50,569 nt of DNA from an uncultured beta proteobacterium (GCA_903893565.1 CAITMU010000031.1:1-50569), one strand, 5' to 3'. Positions 10,006-18,643 are shown, counted from the first letter of the stretch. Notes: generated from the letters alone by a model not told the origin. Numbers and translations are program-made.

Positions 10006-11112
10006 ATGGCGGGATATCCAACAATTATGCATACTGAAGAGGGTATGCGTGACGGACTGCAAATTGAAAATGCCGATATACCAGTGGCCGATAAGATTCG
10101 TTTGTTGGACGCTTTATCAGAAACTGGTTTGAAGGAAATCGCGGTAGGCTCTTTCGTGAGTCCTAAATGGACACCTCAAATGGCTTGTATAGATGAGCTT
10201 GTTCAAGGCTTTCATCCTAAGCCTGGTGTCCGCTACACTTATACGGCTTTAAATGATTTAGGGCTTGAGCGGGCCAATGCCTATACCCCTCCTTTGTCGC
10301 CGAAGGCCACACAATTTAATACTAAAGTAGACCTGTGCGATGTTTTTGCGCAACGTAACAATAACCGTACTCAAGCCCAACAAATTGAAGCATGGTCCAA
10401 AGTCATTCGTCATGCGGTGAGTCAGGGGGTAACGGAAGGGGGTATTTCGCTTGCCAGTAATGCCTGGGGGTCGAACTGGACGGGAGAATTTAGTTTAGAC
10501 CAGCGCATGGGGATGTTAGACCGCATGCATCAGCTATGGTCGCAGGCGGGTATTCCCGTCACTCGTATCGATTTTTCCGATGCAATGAGTTGGAACATGC
10601 CCCATCAAGTAGAGGAGCAACTCACCCGTATTAAAGAGCGTTGGCCACTCATAAAAGATTTCAATTTACATATGCACAATGGCCGTGGAACGGCTTTGGC
10701 GTCGGTCTACGCGGCGTTACGGGTTTTGGATGGAGGAGATATTCTTCGTTTGCAAACCGCTATTGGTGGTATGGCCGGTTGTCCTTACTGCGGGAACGGT
10801 CGGGCCGCTATGATGATCGCAACCGAAGACTTGATGCATATGTTGGAAGAAATGGGCATTCATACCGGAGTCGATATCTATCGCTTAATTGAAGTGGTTT
10901 GGATGGCTGAGGAAATTGTCGGTCACAGTCTCTACGGTTTTGTTTCCAAGGCGGGTCCGCGACCACGCTACCATAAACTGTATCCCATGGATATGCCGCG
11001 CATAGAAACCTTGGAGCAGGCCAAGCACTTCATTCTTGGTCCCAGTGCCTATGAAGGGGCTGCCTCGCCTTGGCGGGAGCCGATCAAGAGTTTTCAACGC
11101 CCCAAAGGTTAA
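10006..11112 (+). CDS. HMG-CoA-lyase-like DRE-TIM metallolyase
   Basis: This is a TIM-barrel aldol-type lyase of the hydroxymethylglutaryl-CoA lyase family, which cleaves 3-hydroxy-3-methyl acyl-CoAs to acetyl-CoA and an oxo acid. The start chosen is the ATG at 10006, because GGGAGAAG (9991-9998) sits 7 nt upstream and would be inside the gene if the ATG at 9988 were used. The EGMRDGLQ motif near residues 12-19 supplies the metal-binding Asp and catalytic Arg; HMHNGRG supplies further metal ligands. The GGMAGCPYCGNGRAAM segment replaces the family's usual G-loop (GCPYAxGASGN), but the active-site Cys is retained. The family III CoA-transferase 80 nt downstream suggests an acid is activated and then cleaved. 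The exact substrate (HMG, citramalate or another acid) is unknown. Confidence 0.82.
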   Translation: MAGYPTIMHTEEGMRDGLQIENADIPVADKIRLLDALSETGLKEIAVGSFVSPKWTPQMACIDELVQGFHPKPGVRYTYTALNDLGLERANAYTPPLSPKATQFNTKVDLCDVFAQRNNNRTQAQQIEAWSKVIRHAVSQGVTEGGISLASNAWGSNWTGEFSLDQRMGMLDRMHQLWSQAGIPVTRIDFSDAMSWNMPHQVEEQLTRIKERWPLIKDFNLHMHNGRGTALASVYAALRVLDGGDILRLQTAIGGMAGCPYCGNGRAAMMIATEDLMHMLEEMGIHTGVDIYRLIEVVWMAEEIVGHSLYGFVSKAGPRPRYHKLYPMDMPRIETLEQAKHFILGPSAYEGAASPWREPIKSFQRPKG

Positions 11113-11191
11113 GTGCTTTATGGGTGAGTTTTAAGAATAGGTAGAAAAAAGTTTTCTCTATAGATTGAATAAATAAAAAAGGGGTATCAAG

Positions 11192-12403
11192 TTGGCAAAA
11201 CCTTTAGCCGGTATTCGGGTTCTTGAAGTGGGCAATTTAATTGCGGGTCCTTTTTGTGGCATGTTGTTGGCTGATATGGGGGCTGATGTCATTAAAATTG
11301 AGCGACCTAAAGCCGGTGACATGACCCGAGGCATGCTGCCTTTCATTAACGGTGAAAGTGCGAGTTTTGCTGCGCTTAATCGCAATAAAAGAAGCATCGT
11401 GTTGGATCTTAAGCAACCTGCGGCTCGTCAAGTCGTTTTGGATCTCGTCATGAAAAGTGATGTTTTTCTTGAAAATAACCGACCAGGTGCCATGGATGGC
11501 CTGGGCTTGGGAGAAAAAGCATTAAGGCAGTTAAATCCAAAGTTGGTGTATACCTCCGTTTCAGGTTACGGCCAATCGGGCCCTAAAAAGCGTCGTTCCG
11601 GTGTCAATTTAACGATGGAAGCTTTTTCGGGAGCACTTTTTGTGACTGGCGATCCCGAAGACATGCCCATGCGACCAGGATTACAAACGGCCGATATGTT
11701 TGGCGCTTTGTTTGCAACCTATGCTGTCTTGTCAGGTCTTTTAGGGGCAGCACGACATCAGGAGGGCAATAGTTGTGATGTATCTCTTGCTGAGGCCTCT
11801 ATTGCGGTAGCTGCGTGGGAAACTGCAGGATTTTTAGCAACCGGTGAAGTGCCCCAACGACTAGGGCACAAACATCGACTCAATTCCCCCTACCAGCTTT
11901 TTTTAACAGCCGATGGTCGATATATCGCTGTTACAGCAGCACGGGATGAATTTTTCAAAAGCTTTATGACAGTGCTAGGGTTGGTCTCCTACCTTCAGGA
12001 TGAGCGGTTTACGAGCTATATTGCTCGAAAGAAAAATGAAGAGGCCTTGATTGAACTGGTTTCTCCCGTGATCGCCAAATGGAAAGCGAGTGAATTAGAA
12101 GCGCAGTGGGCCGCTTGCGGTATTCCTTGCTCTACAGTTAATGATTACCAACAAGTGTTTTCCGATCCCCATATCATTGAGCGAGCGATGTTGGTGGACG
12201 TTGAGCACCCCGTGATGGGACCACAAAAAGCGGTACGTAATCCCGTTTTACTCAGCCACGACAGCCCCAGTATTGTGAGAAGTGCGCCTTTGCTAGGAGA
12301 ACACACTGCTGAGGTGTTGCGGGAGTTAGGTTATGACGAAAATAAAATAAAAGATTTAGTCAACAGCGGTGCCATACTGTTAGGAAAAACTACTCAGGCT
12401 TAA
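11192..12403 (+). CDS. Family III (CaiB/BaiF) CoA-transferase
   Basis: This class III CoA-transferase moves CoA from a donor thioester to a carboxylic acid. The 403-residue product starts at a TTG preceded by an AAAAAAGGGG Shine-Dalgarno. The N-terminal MAKPLAGIRVLEVGN and GPFCGMLLADMGADVIKIE segments are typical, the nucleophilic aspartate is probably Asp168 in TADMFG, and NRNKRS near 63-68 is the usual CoA-binding stretch. It follows the HMG-CoA-lyase-like gene and is likely in the same operon. The pair would activate and then cleave a branched hydroxy acid, which is inferred from context. Its 3' end overlaps the convergent Bug gene by 14 nt. Confidence 0.88.
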   Translation: MAKPLAGIRVLEVGNLIAGPFCGMLLADMGADVIKIERPKAGDMTRGMLPFINGESASFAALNRNKRSIVLDLKQPAARQVVLDLVMKSDVFLENNRPGAMDGLGLGEKALRQLNPKLVYTSVSGYGQSGPKKRRSGVNLTMEAFSGALFVTGDPEDMPMRPGLQTADMFGALFATYAVLSGLLGAARHQEGNSCDVSLAEASIAVAAWETAGFLATGEVPQRLGHKHRLNSPYQLFLTADGRYIAVTAARDEFFKSFMTVLGLVSYLQDERFTSYIARKKNEEALIELVSPVIAKWKASELEAQWAACGIPCSTVNDYQQVFSDPHIIERAMLVDVEHPVMGPQKAVRNPVLLSHDSPSIVRSAPLLGEHTAEVLRELGYDENKIKDLVNSGAILLGKTTQA

Positions 12404-13364
12404 TGCCGGCTTTATTGACTACTTCAGCCCAACGTAACTGTTCAGCCTGAATTTGAGCAAAAAAGGCCTCGGGAGTGCTGCCCCCGACACTGGCCCCTAA
12501 ATTATGAATCCGCTCCTCAACCCGGGGTTGATGAAGCGCTTTAATCAGCGTTTCATAGACTTTGACAATAATCGGACGAGGTGTTGCTGCTGGGGCCATA
12601 AATCCATACCAAGAGCCAGCGTAGAATTGCTTGAGACCTTGTTCTTCGAGGGTTGGTAGATCACTTAATACGTCCAACCGCTTACTGGCGGCGACGCCAA
12701 TCGGACGGATGCGTTTGGCTCGTATTTGGGCAATGGAGGCCATGCCTGCATCAAAGGTCATGGTAATGTTACCCCCGATAAGGTCGGCCATGCCCGGGGC
12801 GCTGCCTTTATAGGGCACGTGAATGAGACGAATGCCAGTTAAAACCTGCAACATTTCTCCAGCTAAATGGGGCGTACTGCCCTTACCAAAGGAGGCGTAA
12901 GTTAATTGTCCCGGTTGCTGTTTGGCTAGGTTTAGCAATTCTTTAAAATTTAATGCAGGTAAGGATGGGTGGATCGACAAAATAAATGGCGCATCGGCCA
13001 CATTACTGATGGTTTGAAAACTACTCAAAGAATAAGGTAATTTTGCATAAACCAGAGGATTAGTCACGAATGTGCCGGTTGCAGCAAGATAGAGGGTATA
13101 GCCATCGGCGGGTGCTTTAGCCGCGATTTCGGTTGCAATGATATTGGCTGCACCGGGGTGATTATCGACGTAAAAATTTTGTCCCAATAATCGTGAAAGC
13201 TCCGGAGTCAAGATTCGAGCCACTACATCTCCACCACCGCCTAGTGAGGAAGGATTCACCACCCGCACAGGGCGAAGGGGGTAGTCAGATGTCATTTGTG
13301 AAAAGGCAGGGGGAGTCAGATTAATCGATATCAAAAGCATCAATACTAGGCGATTAAGATACAT
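12390..13364 (-). CDS. Bug/TctC-family periplasmic substrate-binding protein 1
   Basis: This is a tripartite tricarboxylate transporter (TTT) receptor homologue, which binds small organic acids in the periplasm. The start chosen is the ATG at 13362-13364, which has TAGGA upstream and begins a clean signal peptide (MYLNRLVLMLLISIN...AFSQ). An in-frame TTG 12 codons earlier lacks those properties. The mature part has the family pattern YPLRPVRVV, GGGGDVVARIL, VDNHPGAANIIATE, APADGYTL and HVPYKGSAPGMADLIGG. No TctA/TctB membrane genes are nearby. It is convergent with and overlaps the CoA-transferase. The ligand is unknown. Confidence 0.9.
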   Translation of the reverse strand: MYLNRLVLMLLISINLTPPAFSQMTSDYPLRPVRVVNPSSLGGGGDVVARILTPELSRLLGQNFYVDNHPGAANIIATEIAAKAPADGYTLYLAATGTFVTNPLVYAKLPYSLSSFQTISNVADAPFILSIHPSLPALNFKELLNLAKQQPGQLTYASFGKGSTPHLAGEMLQVLTGIRLIHVPYKGSAPGMADLIGGNITMTFDAGMASIAQIRAKRIRPIGVAASKRLDVLSDLPTLEEQGLKQFYAGSWYGFMAPAATPRPIIVKVYETLIKALHQPRVEERIHNLGASVGGSTPEAFFAQIQAEQLRWAEVVNKAGIKPE

Positions 13365-13525
13365 TTTTATTCCTACTAGGATGTGAAAAAAGTAGCGCAA
13401 AGATGATAAAGGCTTTCTCGAAAGAACCCGAACCTCCTATTTTTTTTATGTAGGGCTTATAAGGAGACAACCAGTATAAAGCCTTCAACCAGGGGTTTCA
13501 ATGTCGCTACAGTTTAGCGATCCTA

Positions 13526-13571
13526 TAAAAAAACGCGCACTAAGCTCCTTGTGAAGCATTAGCACGCGTTT
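13526..13571 (-). terminator. Rho-independent terminator of the hsp20 gene
   Basis: On the minus strand, AAACGCG at 13565-13571 pairs with CGCGTTT at 13531-13537. The arm is extended by CTAA/TTAG and GCT/AGC segments around a short loop, and a run of seven T follows. It lies 28 nt after the hsp20 stop. Confidence 0.8.
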
Positions 13572-13598
13572 AAAAAGCGCTGCGATGTAAAATCCGTA

Positions 13599-14069
13599 TT
13601 AAGCGGCCGCTTGCCTTTTGTCTTCATTGACTAAGGTCTTCGTATTTCCACCAATCAAAATCTTACGAGGTTGTTTTTCCTCCGGGATAACATTTTCGAG
13701 CTGAATCACTAGCATCCCGTTGTTCATATCAGCGCTGCGTACGATCACCGTTTCTGAAAGGTTAAAGTGGTGTATAAAGTCCCGTGTAGCGATACCCTTA
13801 TGTAAGTATTCTGCGCTCGCGGTTGCTTTGACTTTGCCCTCTATTTTCAGTTTGTTGCCTTCAGAGGTGATTTCAATCTCATCCTGACGAAAACCTGCTA
13901 TTGCAATTTCAATAGCATAATCTCGATCGCTCATTTTGAGAATATTGTAAGGGGGGTAGCTCTGTGCTTTTGTGGCAGCCTCGCCTGATTCGAGTTGCTC
14001 GAAAGCATCGAGTATTCGTTCAAAACCAATAGAATTGAGCAGTAATTGACGTCCAAAGGTATAAGCCAT
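13599..14069 (-). CDS. Small heat-shock protein, Hsp20/IbpA family
   Basis: This cytoplasmic holdase chaperone binds unfolding proteins and aggregates. The 156-residue product has the IbpA-type N-terminus (GFERILDAFEQ), a PPYNI segment and an alpha-crystallin domain of about residues 40-135 (YAIEIAIAGFRQDEIEI; GIATRDFIHHFNL; NNGMLVIQLENVIPEE), with a short tail. AAGGAG lies 8 nt before the ATG. Regulation is unusually readable: a sigma32-type promoter at 14140-14167 and a ROSE-like thermometer in the 5' UTR that sequesters the Shine-Dalgarno. It is monocistronic, ending at a strong terminator. Confidence 0.93.
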   Translation of the reverse strand: MAYTFGRQLLLNSIGFERILDAFEQLESGEAATKAQSYPPYNILKMSDRDYAIEIAIAGFRQDEIEITSEGNKLKIEGKVKATASAEYLHKGIATRDFIHHFNLSETVIVRSADMNNGMLVIQLENVIPEEKQPRKILIGGNTKTLVNEDKRQAAA

Positions 14070-14075
14070 GAAAAT

Positions 14076-14132
14076 ATCTCCTTAATTTAAGCAAGTGATT
14101 GAATGTTGTCTGAACCCCAAAGGCATCCAGAC
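14076..14132 (-). promoter_or_regulatory. ROSE-like RNA thermometer in the hsp20 5' UTR
   Basis: The leader folds into two hairpins. The proximal one (14076-14096) pairs CUUGCUU with AAGGAG around an AAAUU loop. UUGCU faces AGGAG with an opposed G-G, which is the hallmark of ROSE thermometers, and it hides the Shine-Dalgarno. The distal one (14108-14132) has a 7-bp GUCUGGA/UUCAGAC stem topped by GCC/GGG. The transcript predicted from the sigma32-like promoter begins almost exactly at the distal hairpin. Folding was done by eye. Confidence 0.65.
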
Positions 14133-14139
14133 ACTTGTT

Positions 14140-14167
14140 AAATAGGGATAAAAAAATATATTTCAAG
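14140..14167 (-). promoter_or_regulatory. Sigma32 (RpoH)-type promoter of hsp20
   Basis: The minus strand has a perfect -35 CTTGAAA (14161-14167), a 13-nt spacer and a -10 CCCTATTT (14140-14147). The latter matches 7 of 8 positions of the RpoH consensus CCCCATTT. Confidence 0.8.
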
Positions 14168-14330
14168 CGCTACGGCGAATTTTTTTTCGTTATGAAGCAA
14201 AGCATTGCTTCAACGCCTGAAGTTCAAAAACAGGAAGTTTTTGAGAAATGCAAAAATGGCATGACCGCTTAGAAATCAGCCGACTAGTCAAAAAAGTTTT
14301 TCTCTCTCGTCTTGATGAAAGCGCTGAAAT

Positions 14331-15434
14331 CTACGTGGGTAAGCCAATAATATTTAAAATTACGGTAGTTGAAGGAACCCATAGTCCCTCGTTGTAAAGA
14401 TCCCGAGTAATCTCACGTAAATACAGTGGCGGTTTGGGTTGAGCACTTAAAAGATTACTTTCAAGTAATTCAATCACGCCAGGGTCTTTAGAAATGATGG
14501 ACTCTCGTATTAATTGTTTGCCTAGGGCTGCATTGACAGGGGTTCCTTTGAATCCTGACATCAGCACTCGGCCATAGCTGTATTTGGCGACAATGTAGTT
14601 TTGTTTGATGGCTTTTTCAAACCAAATAGCAGCCTGATTAATGTCGATAGGAACATTCCAACCATTTAAATAATGAAAGGCTAGGCGATTAGAGGCTTGA
14701 CCGTCACCGGTATCGGATAACTTTTTCCATAGGGCAAAAGATTGAACATAATCTCTGTCAGCCTCTGCTTGGAAGGCTAACTTTTTATCACGTGAAATTT
14801 GATCTGGTGGAATGGACGGCACTGCAATAGGAGGAGGGGGGGGAGGTGACGGTGGCAGTGCAGGCGTTGCTGTGGAGGGCGTAGCAACCTGGCTGGGAGG
14901 GTTAGAGGGCTTGTTGCTAGTGCTGGCTGGGTCGGGCGTATTTTTAGTCGATTCAGATAACTTAGGAGGGGCTAGGGAGTAAAGATCGACGATTAATAAA
15001 TGCTGATGGTTATCCGCCGGTTTTTCTTGAAAAATTTTAAATTTTGTTTGTGGGTTGAGAACCAATTCTAATTGAGTAATGCCGGGTTTCAGTTGCCATA
15101 TGTTCATGGATTTTACAAAGGGATCGTTCGAGCTTATTTTTTTTGAAAAATCTTTTTGTTCTTCAGTAAAGTCGATGTTGTATGCCGTTATTAACAGCCG
15201 GTCTGGATTTTTTAGGGTTGAAATATGGTGTTGGAGTGAGTTTTTCGATTCCAACATAATACGGGTGTAACTGGGAAAAGTGCTTACCCCGATATCGATG
15301 AAATTGGCAAAGGGCTGTTTCGCAAAACTAAAGTTTGTCGACAGCAGCATTAAAAAAGCCATTACAAGGCTATAGCACTTAATGGAATCGGGAAATAAAG
15401 CGATCAAAAATGTAAAATGTCTATGTTTTTTCAA
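14331..15434 (-). CDS. Periplasmic AMIN-domain protein with Sel1-like repeats
   Basis: This is a 367-residue exported protein. A basic N-terminus and a hydrophobic stretch (about residues 20-38, ending FSFAKQ) form a signal peptide. Residues 40-155 look like an AMIN domain (DIGVSTFPSYTRIMLES...LLITAYNIDF...GITQLELVLNP), the module that localises AmiC-type amidases to peptidoglycan or septal sites. A Ser/Thr/Pro linker with a run of seven prolines (about 160-215) follows, then Sel1-type helical repeats (about 220-320; ASNRLAFHYLNGWNVPIDINQAAIWFEKA pattern in part). There is no Amidase_3 catalytic domain, so it should not cleave peptidoglycan itself. It may be a targeting or scaffold protein. 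No close gene partner is seen. Confidence 0.7.
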   Translation of the reverse strand: MKKHRHFTFLIALFPDSIKCYSLVMAFLMLLSTNFSFAKQPFANFIDIGVSTFPSYTRIMLESKNSLQHHISTLKNPDRLLITAYNIDFTEEQKDFSKKISSNDPFVKSMNIWQLKPGITQLELVLNPQTKFKIFQEKPADNHQHLLIVDLYSLAPPKLSESTKNTPDPASTSNKPSNPPSQVATPSTATPALPPSPPPPPPIAVPSIPPDQISRDKKLAFQAEADRDYVQSFALWKKLSDTGDGQASNRLAFHYLNGWNVPIDINQAAIWFEKAIKQNYIVAKYSYGRVLMSGFKGTPVNAALGKQLIRESIISKDPGVIELLESNLLSAQPKPPLYLREITRDLYNEGLWVPSTTVILNIIGLPT

Positions 15435-15890
15435 GTGATGTCCAGATAATGAAGATCAGCGGATAGTTTGTATAAAGATGCATTGTCGGTGGTCTGCTGA
15501 CAATGAAGTAATAATGAATATATCTGAATGGATAGACGGCCGAAAAAGGTTAAAAATTTAGGCTAGCCTTTAGTATAGCAAAAACAGACCCTATGAATTT
15601 TCGTTTTTGGAGTTAAATGAGCCCTTTACGGTGTAGCTTTGGCTGAGCTATTTCGATAGGCAGCGCAATCGGAGCATAGGTTAAGTCGGCCTATTCCCAA
15701 AGACATGCTATCGAATGTGAATGAAAGGAATATTGGGCCGCTTTGTGCTGGTCATTTAGGAGACAAAAAGAAGAGAGAAAACAACGATCATAACGGCCTA
15801 AGCGCTGGCAATGATCTGGCAGTGAGTTGGTAATGGGCTGGCGGTGGACTGGCTGTGGACTGGCTGTGGACTGGCTGTGGGCTGTGATTC
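15435..15890. other. Intergenic region with 11-nt tandem repeat at its right end
   Basis: There is no recognisable gene in this stretch of about 455 nt. The right end (15845-15877) carries three perfect copies of the 11-nt unit TGGACTGGCTG followed by degenerate copies, just downstream of the amidotransferase stop. Confidence 0.6.
15845..15877. repeat. 11-nt tandem repeat, three perfect copies
   Basis: TGGACTGGCTG is repeated three times. Imperfect relatives flank it on both sides (a CTGGCGG copy and a GGGCTGTG copy). It lies immediately 3' of the amidotransferase gene. Confidence 0.85.
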
Positions 15891-16685
15891 CTAGACATTT
15901 AATTTGATTTTTTTAATGACCCCTTTTGACCACATTAGTGCACTGCCTTCTTCGATTTTATGCCAATGACTTCTGTGGGCATCCAGCGGTTCTGAGGCAA
16001 TGGTATTAATCGTTTGCAAAGCCAAGTGGGAGGCGGGGATGCTAGGTGTACCATAATAGAGGCTAGGGGATTGATGGTCACTGGAGTAACGAAATGCCCA
16101 TATTTTTTTTCCATCACTGATCGCCATACAGGAGCGAAAAGGCTCTTTTACCTTATTTTTTTTCATAATCTTAAGGATAAGTTGGATGGTCGATGTGATG
16201 GCCAAGATCGGGTCCTTTTGAAGGCCTAGGCTCAAAGCGACTAAAAAAAAGGCTTCGCTGTCGGTTGAGCCCTCTCGGTAGGGGTAGAACTTCGGGCTAA
16301 TGTGAGACTCGAATAGCTTTCGACAAACAGGCCAATTGCCGATTTGTCCATTGTGCATAAATGACCAGTTCTGGAAAGTGAAAGGGTGGCAATTTGTGCG
16401 GGTGATCGCCGTGCCGGAACTGGCTCTCACGTGCGAGAAAAATAATCGAGTCCGGATATGTGCGGCGAGTGATTTTAAATTGCTGTCGTTCCAAGCCGGT
16501 AGGGTGTCTTTATAAAGACCAGGAGTTTTGGGGAGGCCATACCATGCGACTCCAAACCCATCGCCGTTGGTTGGTTGAGGCGATTGTTTGGCGGAAAGGC
16601 TTTGACGCACAATAGAGTTTTCTGGATGAAATAAAATCTCATCCAAATAGATTGCTTTTCCCGCATAGGCGACCCATCGGCACAT
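15891..16685 (-). CDS. Class II glutamine amidotransferase (YafJ-like)
   Basis: This is a stand-alone class II (Ntn-type) glutamine amidotransferase domain of 264 residues. The nucleophile is Cys2 in MCRWVAY, exposed by removal of Met1. Other catalytic-pocket motifs are present: NGDGFG at 40-45, HVRASS at 85-90, HNGQIGNW at 111-118 and STDSEAFF near 160. It resembles the widespread YafJ-type proteins whose physiological substrate is uncertain; related enzymes act on gamma-glutamyl compounds. It is followed upstream (same strand) by the WYL regulator 87 nt away, so co-transcription is possible. Confidence 0.88.
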   Translation of the reverse strand: MCRWVAYAGKAIYLDEILFHPENSIVRQSLSAKQSPQPTNGDGFGVAWYGLPKTPGLYKDTLPAWNDSNLKSLAAHIRTRLFFSHVRASSGTAITRTNCHPFTFQNWSFMHNGQIGNWPVCRKLFESHISPKFYPYREGSTDSEAFFLVALSLGLQKDPILAITSTIQLILKIMKKNKVKEPFRSCMAISDGKKIWAFRYSSDHQSPSLYYGTPSIPASHLALQTINTIASEPLDAHRSHWHKIEEGSALMWSKGVIKKIKLNV

Positions 16686-16772
16686 GTCATGGTGCTCCAG
16701 TTAGATTTTGCAAAAAAAGTCAGTCCCTCGACATAGCCCTCAATCCAATCGCTGACAAACAAAGGGGATGGA

Positions 16773-17750
16773 TCAGGATGAATAAATCGTCATTGCTTTT
16801 GTAAGCTCTTGGCGAATTTTTATTCGAAGTGGCTTGGGTTCTAAGACTTCTACCGCAGCCCCATGGCGCATGATTTCCATGACCAGTTCTTGGTCATTGG
16901 CATAAGGCACTTCGAGTATGTAGCGCCCTTCTTGATCAAAGCTTGCGCGTTGTTTGGGATGCCAGCATTCAGCACTTACCCAACGGGCGCGCTCTGGGTT
17001 AAATCGTAATTTTGCCCATTGCAGCGTTTCACCCCCAAACAGCCCATAACCGGAAATGAGATAGTCCTCCAGAACCTTGTTCGCCACCTCTCTTGCTTTT
17101 TTGCCAGACGGTTTTGCCCATTGAATGCAATCGATGGCAAAACTTCTTAGTCCTTCACGTAAATGACACCAGGCATCGATATACCAGTTTTCTCGGTAGT
17201 AAATCAGTCTTTGTGGTGAGATTTCTCTTTCCGTGATCTGATCGCTACCCCTGGCATGGTATTGAATTTGAATACGCTCGCGTTGTGTGAGCGCAGCCCC
17301 TATCGCTGAAAAATGCTCCAAAGTGAGTTTACGGGTGGCTACCGTCAGTATCCGAAAACGTTTTCGAAGATCTTGGGCGCTCGTATTGGCCGTGCCTAGG
17401 ATCGCATTGAGTCGGGACATCAATGGGGCAATATGCGGACCAATTAATCCCCCCTGATCAAGAGAGGAGAGAAGATGCTGCATGGTTAATAGCGCGTAGG
17501 CTTCTTGTTCATCAAACCACAGTCCTGGTAACTCAAATTTTTTACCTATTGGGGTGCTGGTCTCAAAGCGATAACCCCGTGCTTCCGTATCCCAGACAAC
17601 AGGGGCTTGGAAGCGATCACGCATGTATTCCAAATCTCTTTTAAAGGTCGCTGGTGATATTTCTAATTCTTCGAGAAACATCTGCCGAGATACAATTTTT
17701 CTTTGTTGCAGGAGTTGATCGATTTTGTAAAAACGTTCCAGACGATTCAT
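16773..17750 (-). CDS. WYL-domain transcriptional regulator (YafY-like)
   Basis: This is a DNA-binding regulator with an N-terminal winged helix (MNRLERFYKIDQLL...SPATFKRDLEYM, residues 1-60) and a WYL domain around residues 140-220 (IQIQYHARG...SPQRLIYYRENWYIDAWC), followed by a WCX-type C-terminus. WYL domains sense ligands, probably nucleic-acid or nucleotide derivatives. The ATG at 17748-17750 is preferred over the one four codons upstream, because GGAAAAA lies just before it and family members start MNRLER. It is divergent from the macrodomain gene at 18001. Inverted repeats in the shared intergenic region suggest autoregulation and co-control (inference). Confidence 0.88.
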   Translation of the reverse strand: MNRLERFYKIDQLLQQRKIVSRQMFLEELEISPATFKRDLEYMRDRFQAPVVWDTEARGYRFETSTPIGKKFELPGLWFDEQEAYALLTMQHLLSSLDQGGLIGPHIAPLMSRLNAILGTANTSAQDLRKRFRILTVATRKLTLEHFSAIGAALTQRERIQIQYHARGSDQITEREISPQRLIYYRENWYIDAWCHLREGLRSFAIDCIQWAKPSGKKAREVANKVLEDYLISGYGLFGGETLQWAKLRFNPERARWVSAECWHPKQRASFDQEGRYILEVPYANDQELVMEIMRHGAAVEVLEPKPLRIKIRQELTKAMTIYSS

Positions 17751-17800
17751 GCTTTTTTCCATTTGATAAAATGAAAATGCGATTTAGCCATACAGTGCTG

Positions 17801-17834
17801 GTATTTGACTGCTAGCATTGCGACAAGTCAATAC
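17801..17834. promoter_or_regulatory. Inverted repeat, candidate operator for the WYL regulator
   Basis: GTAtTTGACT at 17801-17810 is mirrored by AGTCAATAC at 17826-17834 (one unpaired T) in the region between the divergent WYL and macrodomain genes. A further partly overlapping ATTGC/GCAAT pair flanks it. A single regulator could act on both promoters from here. Confidence 0.3.
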
Positions 17835-17999
17835 GTGTCATATTGCAATAAGATTCCCCCTCCAAAAAACTCTTACTCCATCAGAGCCTTTTGCCGGCAA
17901 ATAGTCAATGACCCAAGCTTTTCTTTTGTGCCTATTTTAAAACCTTTGTTTGTATTGTAGGATAGTCATTGTTTTAATGATTACATTTTTATTCAATCC

Positions 18000-18500
18000 A
18001 TGAAAATAGAAGTCATTTGTGGCGATATTGTGGCTCAGCCAGATGCCATGGCCATTGTCAATAGTGCCAATACCTACTTACGCCCCAGTACTGGCTTGGC
18101 TGGTGCCATCCATAAGGCAGCAGGCGCCCAATTGGCTGACTATTGTGCGCCATTTGCCCCCTTAAAATTGGGAACCGCGATGATTTCGCCAGGATTTTTG
18201 TTGCCAAACCCTTGGGTCATTCATACCTGTGCCGCTCATTACCATCTTGAATTTAACGCAACAAAAATTATGGCCGATGCTTTGCATTCCATGTTAAAGC
18301 TGGCTTGCGAAAAAAAGATTCGTTCTTTAGCCATACCCGCTATTGGCATTGGTGTTTTTCAGTTTCCCTTGGATTTGGCTGCACAGATGACTGCGAAAGC
18401 GCTTTTTTCTCCTGATTGGAAAGAATCATTTGACTGGGTCAGATTTTGTGTTTCCAGTCCATTGATTCAAGACGCTTACTCGGTGGCGCTCTTAGGCTAG
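18000..18500 (+). CDS. Macrodomain protein (ADP-ribose-binding, possible deacylase/hydrolase)
   Basis: The 166-residue product is a lone macrodomain. The pattern fits the family: GDIV at 8-11 (adenine-binding Asp), VNSAN at 20-24, then TGLAGAIHKAAG at 31-42 (catalytic loop), GTAMISPGF at 58-66, and IPAIGIGVFQFPLDLAA near 112-128 (phosphate loop). Such proteins hydrolyse O-acetyl-ADP-ribose or remove ADP-ribose from macromolecules. The usual GG of the catalytic loop is replaced by LAGAI, so activity is not guaranteed. The divergent WYL regulator suggests stress or nucleotide-linked control. No DarT-like ADP-ribosyltransferase is adjacent, so a toxin-antitoxin role is not supported. Confidence 0.85.
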   Translation: MKIEVICGDIVAQPDAMAIVNSANTYLRPSTGLAGAIHKAAGAQLADYCAPFAPLKLGTAMISPGFLLPNPWVIHTCAAHYHLEFNATKIMADALHSMLKLACEKKIRSLAIPAIGIGVFQFPLDLAAQMTAKALFSPDWKESFDWVRFCVSSPLIQDAYSVALLG

Positions 18501-18595
18501 GCAATGGCCCACATTTTAAGCGCAGTTATTTCGTAAGAAATCGGCAATCCCACAGTGAGGTCACCCATCATTTTTTTCTAGGAACCCTGAGTGCC

Positions 18596-18619
18596 TTTGG
18601 TGATTTGGTGATTTGGTGA
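18596..18619. repeat. 8-nt tandem repeat, three perfect copies
   Basis: TTTGGTGA is repeated three times in the short spacer between the macrodomain gene and the Bug gene ending at 18644. Confidence 0.85.
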
Positions 18620-18643
18620 ATTAGTTGGGACACGTAAAAACTA

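Noticed and set aside
18000..18500. DarG-like antitoxin of a DarTG system
   Set aside because: No ADP-ribosyltransferase partner is adjacent and only a lone macrodomain is present.
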